From Geobacter sp. UBA6151 (lineage in GTDB: Bacteria > Desulfobacterota > Desulfuromonadia > Geobacterales > Pseudopelobacteraceae): a DNA stretch of 5,594 bases. Shown here in pieces: positions 1 to 4,233 of this stretch; position 1 is the stretch's first letter, and each line of letters opens with the position of its first letter. Where the stretch lies: positions 1 through 5,594 of the forward strand of contig DIUT01000018.1 in assembly GCA_002423105.1 (NCBI GenBank). The letters are read 5' to 3'. The position numbers were made by a program, and so were the translations under genes. A model generated the notes under the pieces. That model did no database searches. It saw only the letters and a program-made list of their open reading frames with translations, and was not told the DNA's origin.

Positions 1-656
1 GTATCGCCACGGCCATCAAGGAGACTCATCCTCACGTACGGATTATTGGTGTCGAGACCGTTTCGGCGCCCAGCATGTACCAGGCGGTGAAGAGCGGCAA
101 GCCCTGCACCGTCCCCCTGGCCCAGACCATTGCCGACGGCATTGCGGTCAAGACCGCCGGCCGGGTGACCATGCCGATCATCCGTGCGCTGGTGGATGAA
201 ATTGTACTGGTGGAGGAGGAGGAGATCGCCCTGGCCATCGTGGCCTTGCTGGAAAAAAGCAAGCTGCTGGTGGAAGGGGCCGGAGCAGTTACCCTGGCTG
301 CCCTGCTGAATAACCGCATTGAAGTGTTGCATGGCAAGATCGTCTGCCTGCTCTCCGGGGGGAATATCGATGTGCGTACCCTTTCCGTGGTGGTGGAGCG
401 GGCGCTTTTGGCTGCTGGGCGTTATCTGAAGCTGCGGGTGCAACTGCAGGATCTGCCCGGCTCCCTTGCCCGGCTGACTGCTGACATTGCCGAGGCTCAG
501 GCCAACATCAACCTGATCAACCATGACCGCCGCTCCAAGGGGCTGGGTCTGGGCTGCACCGAGGTGCATCTGGTGCTGGAAACCAAAGGTCAGGAGCATG
601 CCGCGGCAACGCTGTCCCTGCTGCGCGGGCGGGGGTATCTGCTGGAGGTGGAGTAA
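1..656 (+). CDS. ilvA: Threonine ammonia-lyase (threonine dehydratase), C-terminal part, 5' end outside window
   Basis: This is the last 217 residues of a PLP-dependent enzyme that deaminates threonine to 2-oxobutanoate, the first step toward isoleucine. The reading frame is open from base 3 and ends with TAA at 654-656. The catalytic-fold part shows GIATAIKETHPHVRIIGVE, the VEGAGAVTLAALL segment and the SGGNID motif; in fold-type II PLP enzymes the Ser of the last motif lies near the cofactor ring nitrogen. From about base 423 onward (YLKLRVQLQDLPGSLARL) there is a single C-terminal ACT-like regulatory domain. One such domain fits the shorter form of about 400 residues rather than the E. coli IlvA form with two. 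The Lys that binds PLP lies upstream and cannot be seen. The gene converges on the minus-strand antitoxin with about 39 bp between them, and I see no clear terminator there. A catabolic TdcB-type role is possible but less likely given the ACT domain. Confidence 0.93.
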   Translation, partial: IATAIKETHPHVRIIGVETVSAPSMYQAVKSGKPCTVPLAQTIADGIAVKTAGRVTMPIIRALVDEIVLVEEEEIALAIVALLEKSKLLVEGAGAVTLAALLNNRIEVLHGKIVCLLSGGNIDVRTLSVVVERALLAAGRYLKLRVQLQDLPGSLARLTADIAEAQANINLINHDRRSKGLGLGCTEVHLVLETKGQEHAAATLSLLRGRGYLLEVE

Positions 657-695
657 AACCGGCGTAGACCTTCTGTAAGATCACAAGCTTATCTG

Positions 696-1019
696 TCAGT
701 GCTGCTCACTTTCCAACTCTTCAAACTGGTTGATCTGGACGCTGCCATCAGGGAAACGGGCGATGATCTCCAGCTCGCCCCCCATGGCACGGATAAAGTT
801 GCGCAGGGTGCTGATGTACATGTCGGCGCGTCGCTCCAGCTTGGATATGCTGGCCTGCTTGACATGCAGCACACCGGCGAGCCGTTCCTGGCTCAACTGC
901 CGGGCATGGCGCAGTTCGTTAAGCGGCAGTCGGGCAAGCAGATCCATCGCCTTCTGATGGTTCCGTTCACGCCGTTCCGGTGACATTTTAGCCCGTAATT
1001 CGCTGAATGGACGTGCCAT
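696..1019 (-). CDS. XRE-family helix-turn-helix antitoxin, type II toxin-antitoxin system
   Basis: This 107-residue protein has a Cro/C1-type helix-turn-helix at about residues 36-85 (LRHARQLSQERLAGVL then VKQASISKLERR), followed by a short tail containing GGELEIIARFPDGSV. The N-terminus is basic (MSPERRERNHQKAMDLLA). These features fit the antitoxin of a toxin-first RelE/HigB-like module, which binds its toxin and represses their shared promoter. The start is well set: ATG at 1019 follows the toxin stop by 2 nt (TAA TT ATG), with an AAAGGAA ribosome site inside the end of the toxin gene, so translation is probably coupled. The upstream toxin reading frame is interrupted, so this may be an orphan antitoxin. 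It could also act simply as a small DNA-binding regulator. The family call is from motif recognition only. Confidence 0.85.
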   Translation of the reverse strand: MARPFSELRAKMSPERRERNHQKAMDLLARLPLNELRHARQLSQERLAGVLHVKQASISKLERRADMYISTLRNFIRAMGGELEIIARFPDGSVQINQFEELESEQH

Positions 1020-1021
1020 AA

Positions 1022-1381
1022 TTATTCCTTTCGTTCTTTTGCCAATGCAGAGAGATGCTGCTGATACAGTTTGTCTGCAAGCGGAATCATTTTCTCGTAC
1101 CAGCGGCTATCCCCTGTCCTGCAGCCACCAATCAGCAAAAGCGCCGTGCGTCGAGGATCAAAGGCATACAGGATACGATAGAGCTAACCTTTGTGTTGTA
1201 CCCTCAGTTCTCGCAGATGGCCAAGCCGTGAGCCGCTTATGCCGGAACTGTAAGGAAACTCCAGATGAGGGCCACGTTCCTGAAGCAGATCAACAACGAT
1301 GTCAAGATCATCCTGACAGCTCTCAGTTAACGTCTCCCACCATTCACCGAACTCGTCGGTATATTCGATCTCCCATGCCAT
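1022..1381 (-). pseudogene. RelE/ParE-type (Gp49/HigB-like) toxin gene with an in-frame amber codon
   Basis: Read on the minus strand from ATG at 1381, the frame gives MAWEIEYTDEFGEWWETL and continues for 65 residues to RVQHKG, then meets TAG at 1186-1184. Past that stop the same frame runs on without a break as LYRILYAFDPRRTALLLIGG, then TGDSRWYEKMIPLADKLY, to TAA at 1024-1022, for 119 codons in total. The whole product, ignoring the amber, has the normal length and motifs of a RelE/ParE-superfamily toxin: an N-terminal W-E-Y-T strand, an ELR-x-H-G core, YRILYAFDPRR, and a C-terminal K-x-IPLAD-LY helix. These toxins usually cut mRNA at the ribosome or poison gyrase. The stop falls where related proteins carry a G-x-x-YR turn, so the truncated product lacks the core strands and should be inactive. 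A single C-to-T change in a Gln codon (CAG) would explain it. A sequencing error or amber suppression would also fit. Confidence 0.82.
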
Positions 1382-1387
1382 GCCCGC

Positions 1388-1416
1388 AGTATAACCTCAA
1401 AGGAATACCCGGTCAA
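1388..1416 (-). promoter_or_regulatory. Sigma70-like promoter of the toxin-antitoxin operon, likely leaderless
   Basis: On the minus strand, TTGACC (1416-1411) and TATACT (1393-1388) are separated by exactly 17 bp, which is close to the sigma70 consensus. With the -10 ending at 1388, transcription would begin about base 1381, the A of the toxin ATG. No Shine-Dalgarno sequence precedes that ATG (the bases before it read CTGCGGGC), which agrees with a leaderless message. The match is seen directly; the transcription start is inferred. Confidence 0.6.
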
Positions 1417-1450
1417 AGAAAAAGCCCCGCTTCAGAGAAGGAGGCGAGGC
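1413..1450 (-). terminator. Possible minus-strand intrinsic terminator upstream of the toxin-antitoxin promoter
   Basis: Bases 1424-1433 (GCCCCGCTTC) and 1441-1450 (GAGGCGAGGC) pair over 10 positions with one mismatch and one G-T pair, leaving a 7-base loop. On the minus strand the stem is followed by TTTTTCTTT. It would block minus-strand transcripts coming from the nif side. It overlaps the -35 of the toxin promoter at its T-rich end. No minus-strand gene is visible upstream, so it may be a relic or a shield against antisense readthrough. Confidence 0.4.
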
Positions 1451-1553
1451 GTCTCTCTCAGGAGTTGCACACTACCGCACCCGTCTGCTGAATAAACAAA
1501 CAGTCCGCGATACTTACATCAAGCAAATATCTGCATTTACAGCATGTTACCTG

Positions 1554-1570
1554 TTGGCACAATCTGTGCT
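1554..1570 (+). promoter_or_regulatory. Sigma54 (-24/-12) promoter of the nifX operon
   Basis: TTGGCAC (1554-1560), six bases, then TGCT (1567-1570). The GG (1556-1557) and GC (1568-1569) are separated by exactly 10 bp, the invariant spacing of RpoN promoters. Against the usual pattern (TTGGCAC near -24, TTGC near -12) the main differences are A for G after the first block and G for the first T of the second. Transcription would start near 1581, about 26 bases before nifX. No TGT-N10-ACA NifA site is visible between 1400 and 1540, so the activator may be of another type, such as an NtrC-like response regulator. The stretch also reads as a dyad (GCACA ATC TGTGC), an alternative reason for the pattern. 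Confidence 0.7.
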
Positions 1571-1606
1571 AACCCGCTTGTGTGCTTTTCACAAAGGAGG
1601 CAGACC

Positions 1607-1990
1607 ATGAAAATCGCATTTACCACCACCGACGGCATCACCATCGACCAGCACTTCGGCCAGTGCGAGAAGTTCCAGATATGGGAGGTCGGGCCTGATG
1701 AAGCTGCTTTTCTGGAAACAGTGGTGGTCACCGCCCACGGCGGTGACGAGGAGGACCGGATTGCGGCCCGCGCCGAGCTGCTGAGCGATTGCGCCATCGT
1801 CTACACCATGCAGGTGGGAGGCCCGGCGGCAGCCAAGCTGATTGCGCGGAAGATCCATCCCATGAAGACCACTGTAGAAGTGGGTCTCAAGGAAACCGTG
1901 GAGAAACTTCAGGAAGTGTTGCAGGGCGACCCGCCTCCCTGGCTGCGCAAGGCGATGAACAAGGGGCAAGCGGTATCGTTTGAAGAATAA
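1607..1990 (+). CDS. nifX: NifX, FeMo-cofactor precursor carrier/assembly protein
   Basis: This 127-residue protein of the NifX/NafY/NifB-C-terminal superfamily (dinitrogenase iron-molybdenum cofactor domain) binds NifB-co or VK-cluster intermediates and passes them toward NifEN and apo-dinitrogenase in the cytoplasm. The sequence shows the family start MKIAFTTTDGITIDQHFGQCEKF (residues 1-23, with the DGITIDQHFG signature), a core strand CAIVYTMQVGGPAAAKLI (62-79) and the NifX-type tail LQEVLQGDPPPWLRKAM (101-117). The start at 1607 has an excellent ribosome site, AAAGGAGG at 1593-1600, 6 bases away. An in-frame ATG at 1544 is rejected because it lies upstream of the sigma54 promoter. This is the first gene of the unit that continues into fdxB, 134 bp downstream. 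Confidence 0.91.
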   Translation: MKIAFTTTDGITIDQHFGQCEKFQIWEVGPDEAAFLETVVVTAHGGDEEDRIAARAELLSDCAIVYTMQVGGPAAAKLIARKIHPMKTTVEVGLKETVEKLQEVLQGDPPPWLRKAMNKGQAVSFEE

Positions 1991-2002
1991 CAAAAATTTC
2001 AA

Positions 2003-2027
2003 CCACACAAAGCGATGTGGATTTTTT
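2003..2027 (+). terminator. Weak terminator or attenuator-like hairpin after nifX
   Basis: CCACA (2003-2007) pairs with TGTGG (2016-2020) around an 8-base loop and is followed by ATTTTTT. Five base pairs is short for an efficient terminator, so this may only lower the expression of downstream genes or be chance. Confidence 0.25.
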
Positions 2028-2048
2028 CGATAAGCTCCAGGCGCTTGA

Positions 2049-2103
2049 GGAATGGCGCACAGGGCATTCCGAAAAGCAACGACGAGATTGCGGAAAAGCC
2101 GCA
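2049..2103 (+). other. Two small hairpins in the leader of fdxB
   Basis: GGAATG (2049-2054) pairs perfectly with CATTCC (2065-2070), and TGCGG (2089-2093) pairs perfectly with CCGCA (2099-2103) around an AAAAG loop. They fill the 134-bp gap between nifX and fdxB, which otherwise holds no convincing gene. A GTG-started extension of fdxB from 2017 would run through them, but lacks a ribosome site and ferredoxin similarity. A role in RNA stability or processing is conceivable. Nothing shows it directly. Confidence 0.3.
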
Positions 2104-2124
2104 TCCCAACACAGGAGGTGCCAA

Positions 2125-2388
2125 ATGGCCTACATTACCGGTTTAACCAAAAACAAGCAGGAATGGACCCCGCAGTTTATCGTATCCATTGATGAAGAGA
2201 TCTGTATCGGCTGTGGCCGCTGCTTCAAGGTGTGCAGCCACAATGTTTTGGCTTTTGAAGAACTGGATGAGGATGATTCGGCCAAGATGTTCATGAAGGT
2301 GGAAAATGCCGGTAACTGTATCGGCTGCGAGGCCTGCGGCAAGACCTGTTCAAAGAAATGTTTCACCTTTGCGCCGGTGTCATTGTGA
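2125..2388 (+). CDS. fdxB: Nif-specific 2[4Fe-4S] ferredoxin III (FdxB)
   Basis: This 87-residue soluble ferredoxin has two cluster motifs: C-x2-C-x2-C-x3-C at Cys27, 30, 33 and 37 (CIGCGRCFKVC), and again at Cys65, 68, 71 and 75 (CIGCEACGKTC), with one extra Cys at 79. The 27-residue acidic stretch between the motifs (FEELDEDDSAKMF) and the N-terminal MAYITGLTKNKQEWTPQF segment are typical of the ferredoxin III family found in nif clusters, where it is thought to supply electrons for nitrogenase or cofactor assembly. Instead of C-x3-CP, each motif has a non-proline residue after its fourth Cys (Ser38, Ser76). The start at 2125 is set by AGGAGGTG at 2113-2120. It lies between two NifX-family genes in one unit, which supports a role in cofactor assembly over general metabolism. 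Confidence 0.93.
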   Translation: MAYITGLTKNKQEWTPQFIVSIDEEICIGCGRCFKVCSHNVLAFEELDEDDSAKMFMKVENAGNCIGCEACGKTCSKKCFTFAPVSL

Positions 2389-2391
2389 TCT

Positions 2392-2450
2392 TGCAGGGGC
2401 GGGTCTTGTGCCCGCCCAAACCCAGGGTGCCCACAAGGAGTGCCCCTACA
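2392..2450 (+). repeat. REP-like doublet: nested inverted repeat between fdxB and the second NifX-family gene
   Basis: The outer arms TGCAGGGGC (2392-2400) and GCCCCTACA (2442-2450) are inverted repeats with one mismatch. The left half contains a perfect hairpin, GGGCGGG (2397-2403) with CCCGCCC (2411-2417) around TCTTGTG. The right half, read on the minus strand, resembles the left half (TGTAGGGGC, then CCTTGTG, then CACCC), so the unit is two related palindromic modules head to head. I recall similar GTAGGGGC...CTTGTG...CCC elements scattered between genes in many bacterial genomes, often as mobile REP/MITE-type units; that is memory, not a search. It starts just after the fdxB stop and ends next to the GGAG ribosome site of the next gene. 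As RNA it would form a strong stem within the operon. Confidence 0.62.
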
Positions 2451-2460
2451 GGAGAAAACC

Positions 2461-2865
2461 ATGTTGATCGCCGTAACCTCAACAGACGGCATCACCATCA
2501 ACCAGCATTTCGGCAAGGCCGAGCGCTTCCTTATCTATGAGGTGAGCGATGGCGACCTGCGGCTGGTGCGGGAGCTTGCATCTCCGTCCTACTGTAACTG
2601 GTCTGCCTCGATGCATGAGATGACCCCGGAGCAGTTTACGGCGACGGTGCAGAAGATGAAAGATTGTGCCGAGGCGCCACCGGATCACCGGTTGATGCCG
2701 GACAAGCTGTCTGCCATTGCCGCAGGCCTGGGAGACTGCCGAGTAGTGGTGACCGTCATGATCGGTGATGCGCCCCGTGAAGAATTGGAACGGCTGGGAA
2801 TCGATCTGCTGACCATACCGGGAGCGGTTGCAGAGGTGTTGAAGGAAGTGGCAAAACTATACTGA
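2461..2865 (+). CDS. Second NifX/NafY-family FeMo-cofactor-binding protein
   Basis: This is a 134-residue protein of the dinitrogenase iron-molybdenum cofactor family. It opens almost like nifX (MLIAVTSTDGITINQHFGKAERFLIYEV against MKIAFTTTDGITIDQHFG...). It then has a longer middle (residues 41-80, including Cys45 and Cys69), followed by LSAIAAGLGDCRVVVTVMIG (83-102) and APREELERLGI (104-114). That DC-x-VV...IG-x-AP...L-x-x-x-GI layout resembles the NifX-like C-terminal domain of NifB more than classic NifX, and the PPWLRKAM tail of nifX is missing. It is therefore a diverged paralog, probably an alternative carrier of cofactor precursor. GGAG (2451-2454), 6 bases before ATG, supports the start. 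It shares the transcription unit with fdxB and draT. The exact subfamily (NifX, NafY or stand-alone NifB-C) is uncertain, so no symbol is given. Confidence 0.88.
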   Translation: MLIAVTSTDGITINQHFGKAERFLIYEVSDGDLRLVRELASPSYCNWSASMHEMTPEQFTATVQKMKDCAEAPPDHRLMPDKLSAIAAGLGDCRVVVTVMIGDAPREELERLGIDLLTIPGAVAEVLKEVAKLY

Positions 2866-2908
2866 AACTTTCTGCTTCAAATTGAACCAGGAACACGAGG
2901 TTGCCTCA

Positions 2909-3703
2909 ATGTCGAGCACCGCCTTCAATCACTGCAACCTGCCCCCCTGGGTCATCGCCTCGCGGCACTACAACGACAATCCGCAAGCCCTGGAGATCCA
3001 GGGGGTGCGCTCCGCCAACCACTTCCTGTTTAACAAGCTGGACAGCATTGCCGACTGCGATGAACGGGGGCAGCTGTTCAGTGACTACCTGTCGGTGAAG
3101 TTTGCCCTGCACCATGAACAGGGGCAGACCGACACCGCCCGTAAAAGCCTGCGCAACAGCTATCTGCGCTTTCTTAAAGGGTGGATGATGGACAGCAACT
3201 CGGTTGAGGGGGCGGTGTTGAAAAGCTGGGTGGAATCCCGTATCGGCATTTCCCCGGTTTTTCACAATGGCCGGATCAGCGGCAGTGAATCGGAGGCTCA
3301 ATACCGCTATGTGCTGGACCGTACCCGGGGCAGCAAACGGACCAATGCCATCAACGCCCAGTTTGATCTGCTCTATGAATACTGCCAGTACGAACTGCAG
3401 CGGGAGTATGGCGGTCAATTGTGGCTTGATCTCTATCGCGGCACCTACGATGCCTCCGAGCATGATCTGGTGGAGCAGATCGGCAAGCGGGAGCAGATCG
3501 TGCGGTTGAACAACCTGGTCTCTTTTACCGATCAGGAAGAGCGGGCTTGGGAGTTCGGTTCCACAGTCTGGACCACACGGGTGCCGCTGACCAAAATCTT
3601 CTTTTTTGACCGCCTGCTACCCACCAGCCTGCTGAAGGGGGAAGGGGAATATCTGGTTATCGGTGGTGAGTATCTGGTACGCCAGATCATGTGTACGGTC
3701 TGA
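2909..3703 (+). CDS. draT: NAD(+)--dinitrogenase-reductase ADP-D-ribosyltransferase
   Basis: DraT inactivates nitrogenase by moving ADP-ribose from NAD+ to a specific Arg of the Fe protein (NifH) when ammonium appears or energy falls. The 264-residue product is near the family length. Recognisable segments are NLPPWVIASRHYNDNPQALEIQG near the N-terminus (10-32), WMMDSNSVEGAVLKSWVESR (92-111), DLYRGTYD (174-181, the Arg expected in the NAD-binding core), NNLVSFTDQEERAWEFGSTVW (201-221) and the C-terminal LLKGEGEYLVIGGEY (241-255), whose Glu residues are the best catalytic candidates. The start at 2909 has GAGG at 2897-2900, 8 bases upstream; a TTG nine codons earlier has no ribosome site. It ends the nif unit. 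The usual partner draG, which removes the ADP-ribose, does not follow. Confidence 0.94.
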   Translation: MSSTAFNHCNLPPWVIASRHYNDNPQALEIQGVRSANHFLFNKLDSIADCDERGQLFSDYLSVKFALHHEQGQTDTARKSLRNSYLRFLKGWMMDSNSVEGAVLKSWVESRIGISPVFHNGRISGSESEAQYRYVLDRTRGSKRTNAINAQFDLLYEYCQYELQREYGGQLWLDLYRGTYDASEHDLVEQIGKREQIVRLNNLVSFTDQEERAWEFGSTVWTTRVPLTKIFFFDRLLPTSLLKGEGEYLVIGGEYLVRQIMCTV

Positions 3704-3709
3704 TTTTTT
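3683..3709 (+). terminator. Intrinsic terminator overlapping the draT stop codon
   Basis: CAGATC (3683-3688) pairs with GGTCTG (3697-3702), five normal pairs and one G-T, around an 8-base loop. It is followed by A and six T (3704-3709). It overlaps the draT TGA at 3701-3703 and would separate the nif unit from the molybdenum genes. The stem is short, so some readthrough is likely. Confidence 0.42.
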
Positions 3710-3713
3710 CCCC

Positions 3714-3741
3714 ATCGTTATATAGCTATTGACACAACGGC
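3714..3741 (+). promoter_or_regulatory. Candidate ModE operator 1 (upstream of the modE unit)
   Basis: The left half-site ATCGTTATATA (3714-3724) matches the E. coli ModE half-site ATCGNTATATA at every position. After 6 bases the right half (3731-3741) matches TATATAACGAT at 6 of 11, including ACAACG. The CG-to-CG span is 24 bp (3716-3739). It covers the -35 of the promoter, as expected for repression when molybdate is present. Confidence 0.62.
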
Positions 3742-3758
3742 AGGCTTTACCATACATT
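3729..3758 (+). promoter_or_regulatory. Sigma70-like promoter of the modE unit
   Basis: A perfect -35 TTGACA (3729-3734) and a -10 TACATT (3753-3758, 4 of 6) are separated by 18 bp, with a start expected near 3765. It sits between and partly under the two candidate ModE operators. An overlapping alternative -10, ATACAT at 3752, would give 17-bp spacing. Confidence 0.55.
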
Positions 3759-3793
3759 CCGTTATGTTTTTTTGTATATAACGGAATGTATGG
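3750..3793 (+). promoter_or_regulatory. Candidate ModE operator 2 within a perfect 16-bp inverted repeat
   Basis: Bases 3750-3765 are the exact reverse complement of 3778-3793, with a 12-base AT-rich centre. Inside it, CGTTATG (3760-3766) and TATATAACG (3775-3783) give the same 24-bp CG-to-CG span as operator 1. The right half-site is an exact 9-base match to the ModE pattern. Its centre is 44 bp from that of operator 1, about four helical turns. It covers the predicted transcription start. As RNA it could also form a hairpin, but no T-run follows, so an operator is the better reading. Confidence 0.65.
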
Positions 3794-3820
3794 CCGCATT
3801 TACTGACTGGAGATGGATAG

Positions 3821-3940
3821 ATGGAATGGCTGAAGAGCGCAGTTGACTACGGCATCATCGGGCTTCTTGTGGCGTTGAGTGTTGTTGCGGTCAGTATGCT
3901 GGTGCTTTTAACCATCGTATTACCAAGGTATCAGGATTCA
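3821..3940 (+). pseudogene. ExbB-like N-terminal fragment (proton-channel subunit start)
   Basis: ATG at 3821 has GGAG at 3809-3812, 8 bases upstream, and encodes MEWLKSAVDYGIIGLLVALS then VVAVSMLVLL. This strongly resembles the N-terminus and first membrane helix of ExbB proteins, which power TonB-dependent transport (recalled family similarity). Likeness stops around residue 27-35, well short of the usual 140 or more residues, and the motifs of the later membrane helices are absent. The frame continues to a stop at 4076-4078, but the last part is Pro-, Arg- and Trp-rich, looks out of frame, and overlaps the better coding frame listed next. It is probably the stump of exbB left by a deletion or rearrangement. 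A short membrane peptide may still be made from the ModE-controlled promoter. Confidence 0.55.
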
Positions 3941-4233
3941 CCCCGGCAATTGTCGGGCGTGGCGCGATTACTCCGCTGGCCGGACTTATCGATGTCAGCG
4001 CATTGGACGGCCTGGCCATTTACACCTATTGGTCGGCCAGATATGCCGGGCTGCACGATCCCAGTCCTGCTGATTTAAAGCGTCTCCAGGCGAAACCGGA
4101 TATTGCCGGAATTGTGACCAAGAGCGAATTTCTTGAACTGTTCATGGCTCGTCCGCCGCAGGGGCAGCTTGTTCCCGACTACCTCATGGCGGCCCGCCCC
4201 GGTTATTCCATGCAACGGAGCATACACGAATGA
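3925..4233 (+). pseudogene. Unrecognised coding remnant in the -1 frame, overlapping the modE start
   Basis: In the frame shifted by -1 from the ExbB-like start, 102 codons read KVSGFTPAIVGRGAITPLAG, then DVSALDGLAIYTYWSARYAG, SPADLKRLQAKPDIAGIVTK and so on, to TGA at 4231-4233. Codon choice and composition look like real coding sequence, unlike the other frame here. No good ribosome site or start lies at its beginning; the first in-frame ATG is at 4003 and has no clear ribosome site. The stop overlaps the modE start as ATGA (4230-4233), the usual sign of translational coupling, so this frame was probably translated in the original operon. I do not recognise the family. It may be the C-terminus of another gene fused to the exbB stump, or the same gene after a frameshift. 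Confidence 0.45.

Noticed and set aside
1039..1491. 150-codon plus-strand open frame
   Set aside because: It is antisense to the toxin gene and its promoter, starts without a ribosome site, and its product has no recognisable motif; the minus-strand frame shows clear toxin motifs.
1400..1540. NifA upstream activator site
   Set aside because: No TGT-N10-ACA is present, and the nearest IHF-like match (ATCAA near 1518) has too many mismatches.
1544..1606. Upstream in-frame ATG for nifX
   Set aside because: It lies upstream of the -24/-12 promoter and lacks a ribosome site; ATG 1607 has AAAGGAGG and gives the exact family N-terminus.
1589..2104. 171-codon minus-strand open frame opposite nifX
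   Set aside because: Shadow of nifX with no ribosome site or family motif.
2017..2124. GTG-started N-terminal extension of fdxB
   Set aside because: No ribosome site at 2017, and the extension is unlike ferredoxins; ATG 2125 follows a strong AGGAGGTG.
2882..2908. TTG start nine codons upstream for draT
   Set aside because: No ribosome site there; ATG 2909 has GAGG 8 bases upstream.
2906..3463. 185-codon minus-strand open frame opposite draT
   Set aside because: Shadow frame in a GC-rich gene; draT motifs on the plus strand are unambiguous.
3895..3960. Programmed -1 frameshift between the ExbB-like start and the next frame
   Set aside because: A small hairpin is present at 3942-3957, but no slippery heptamer lies in the correct phase before it; a rearrangement or simple frameshift is more likely.
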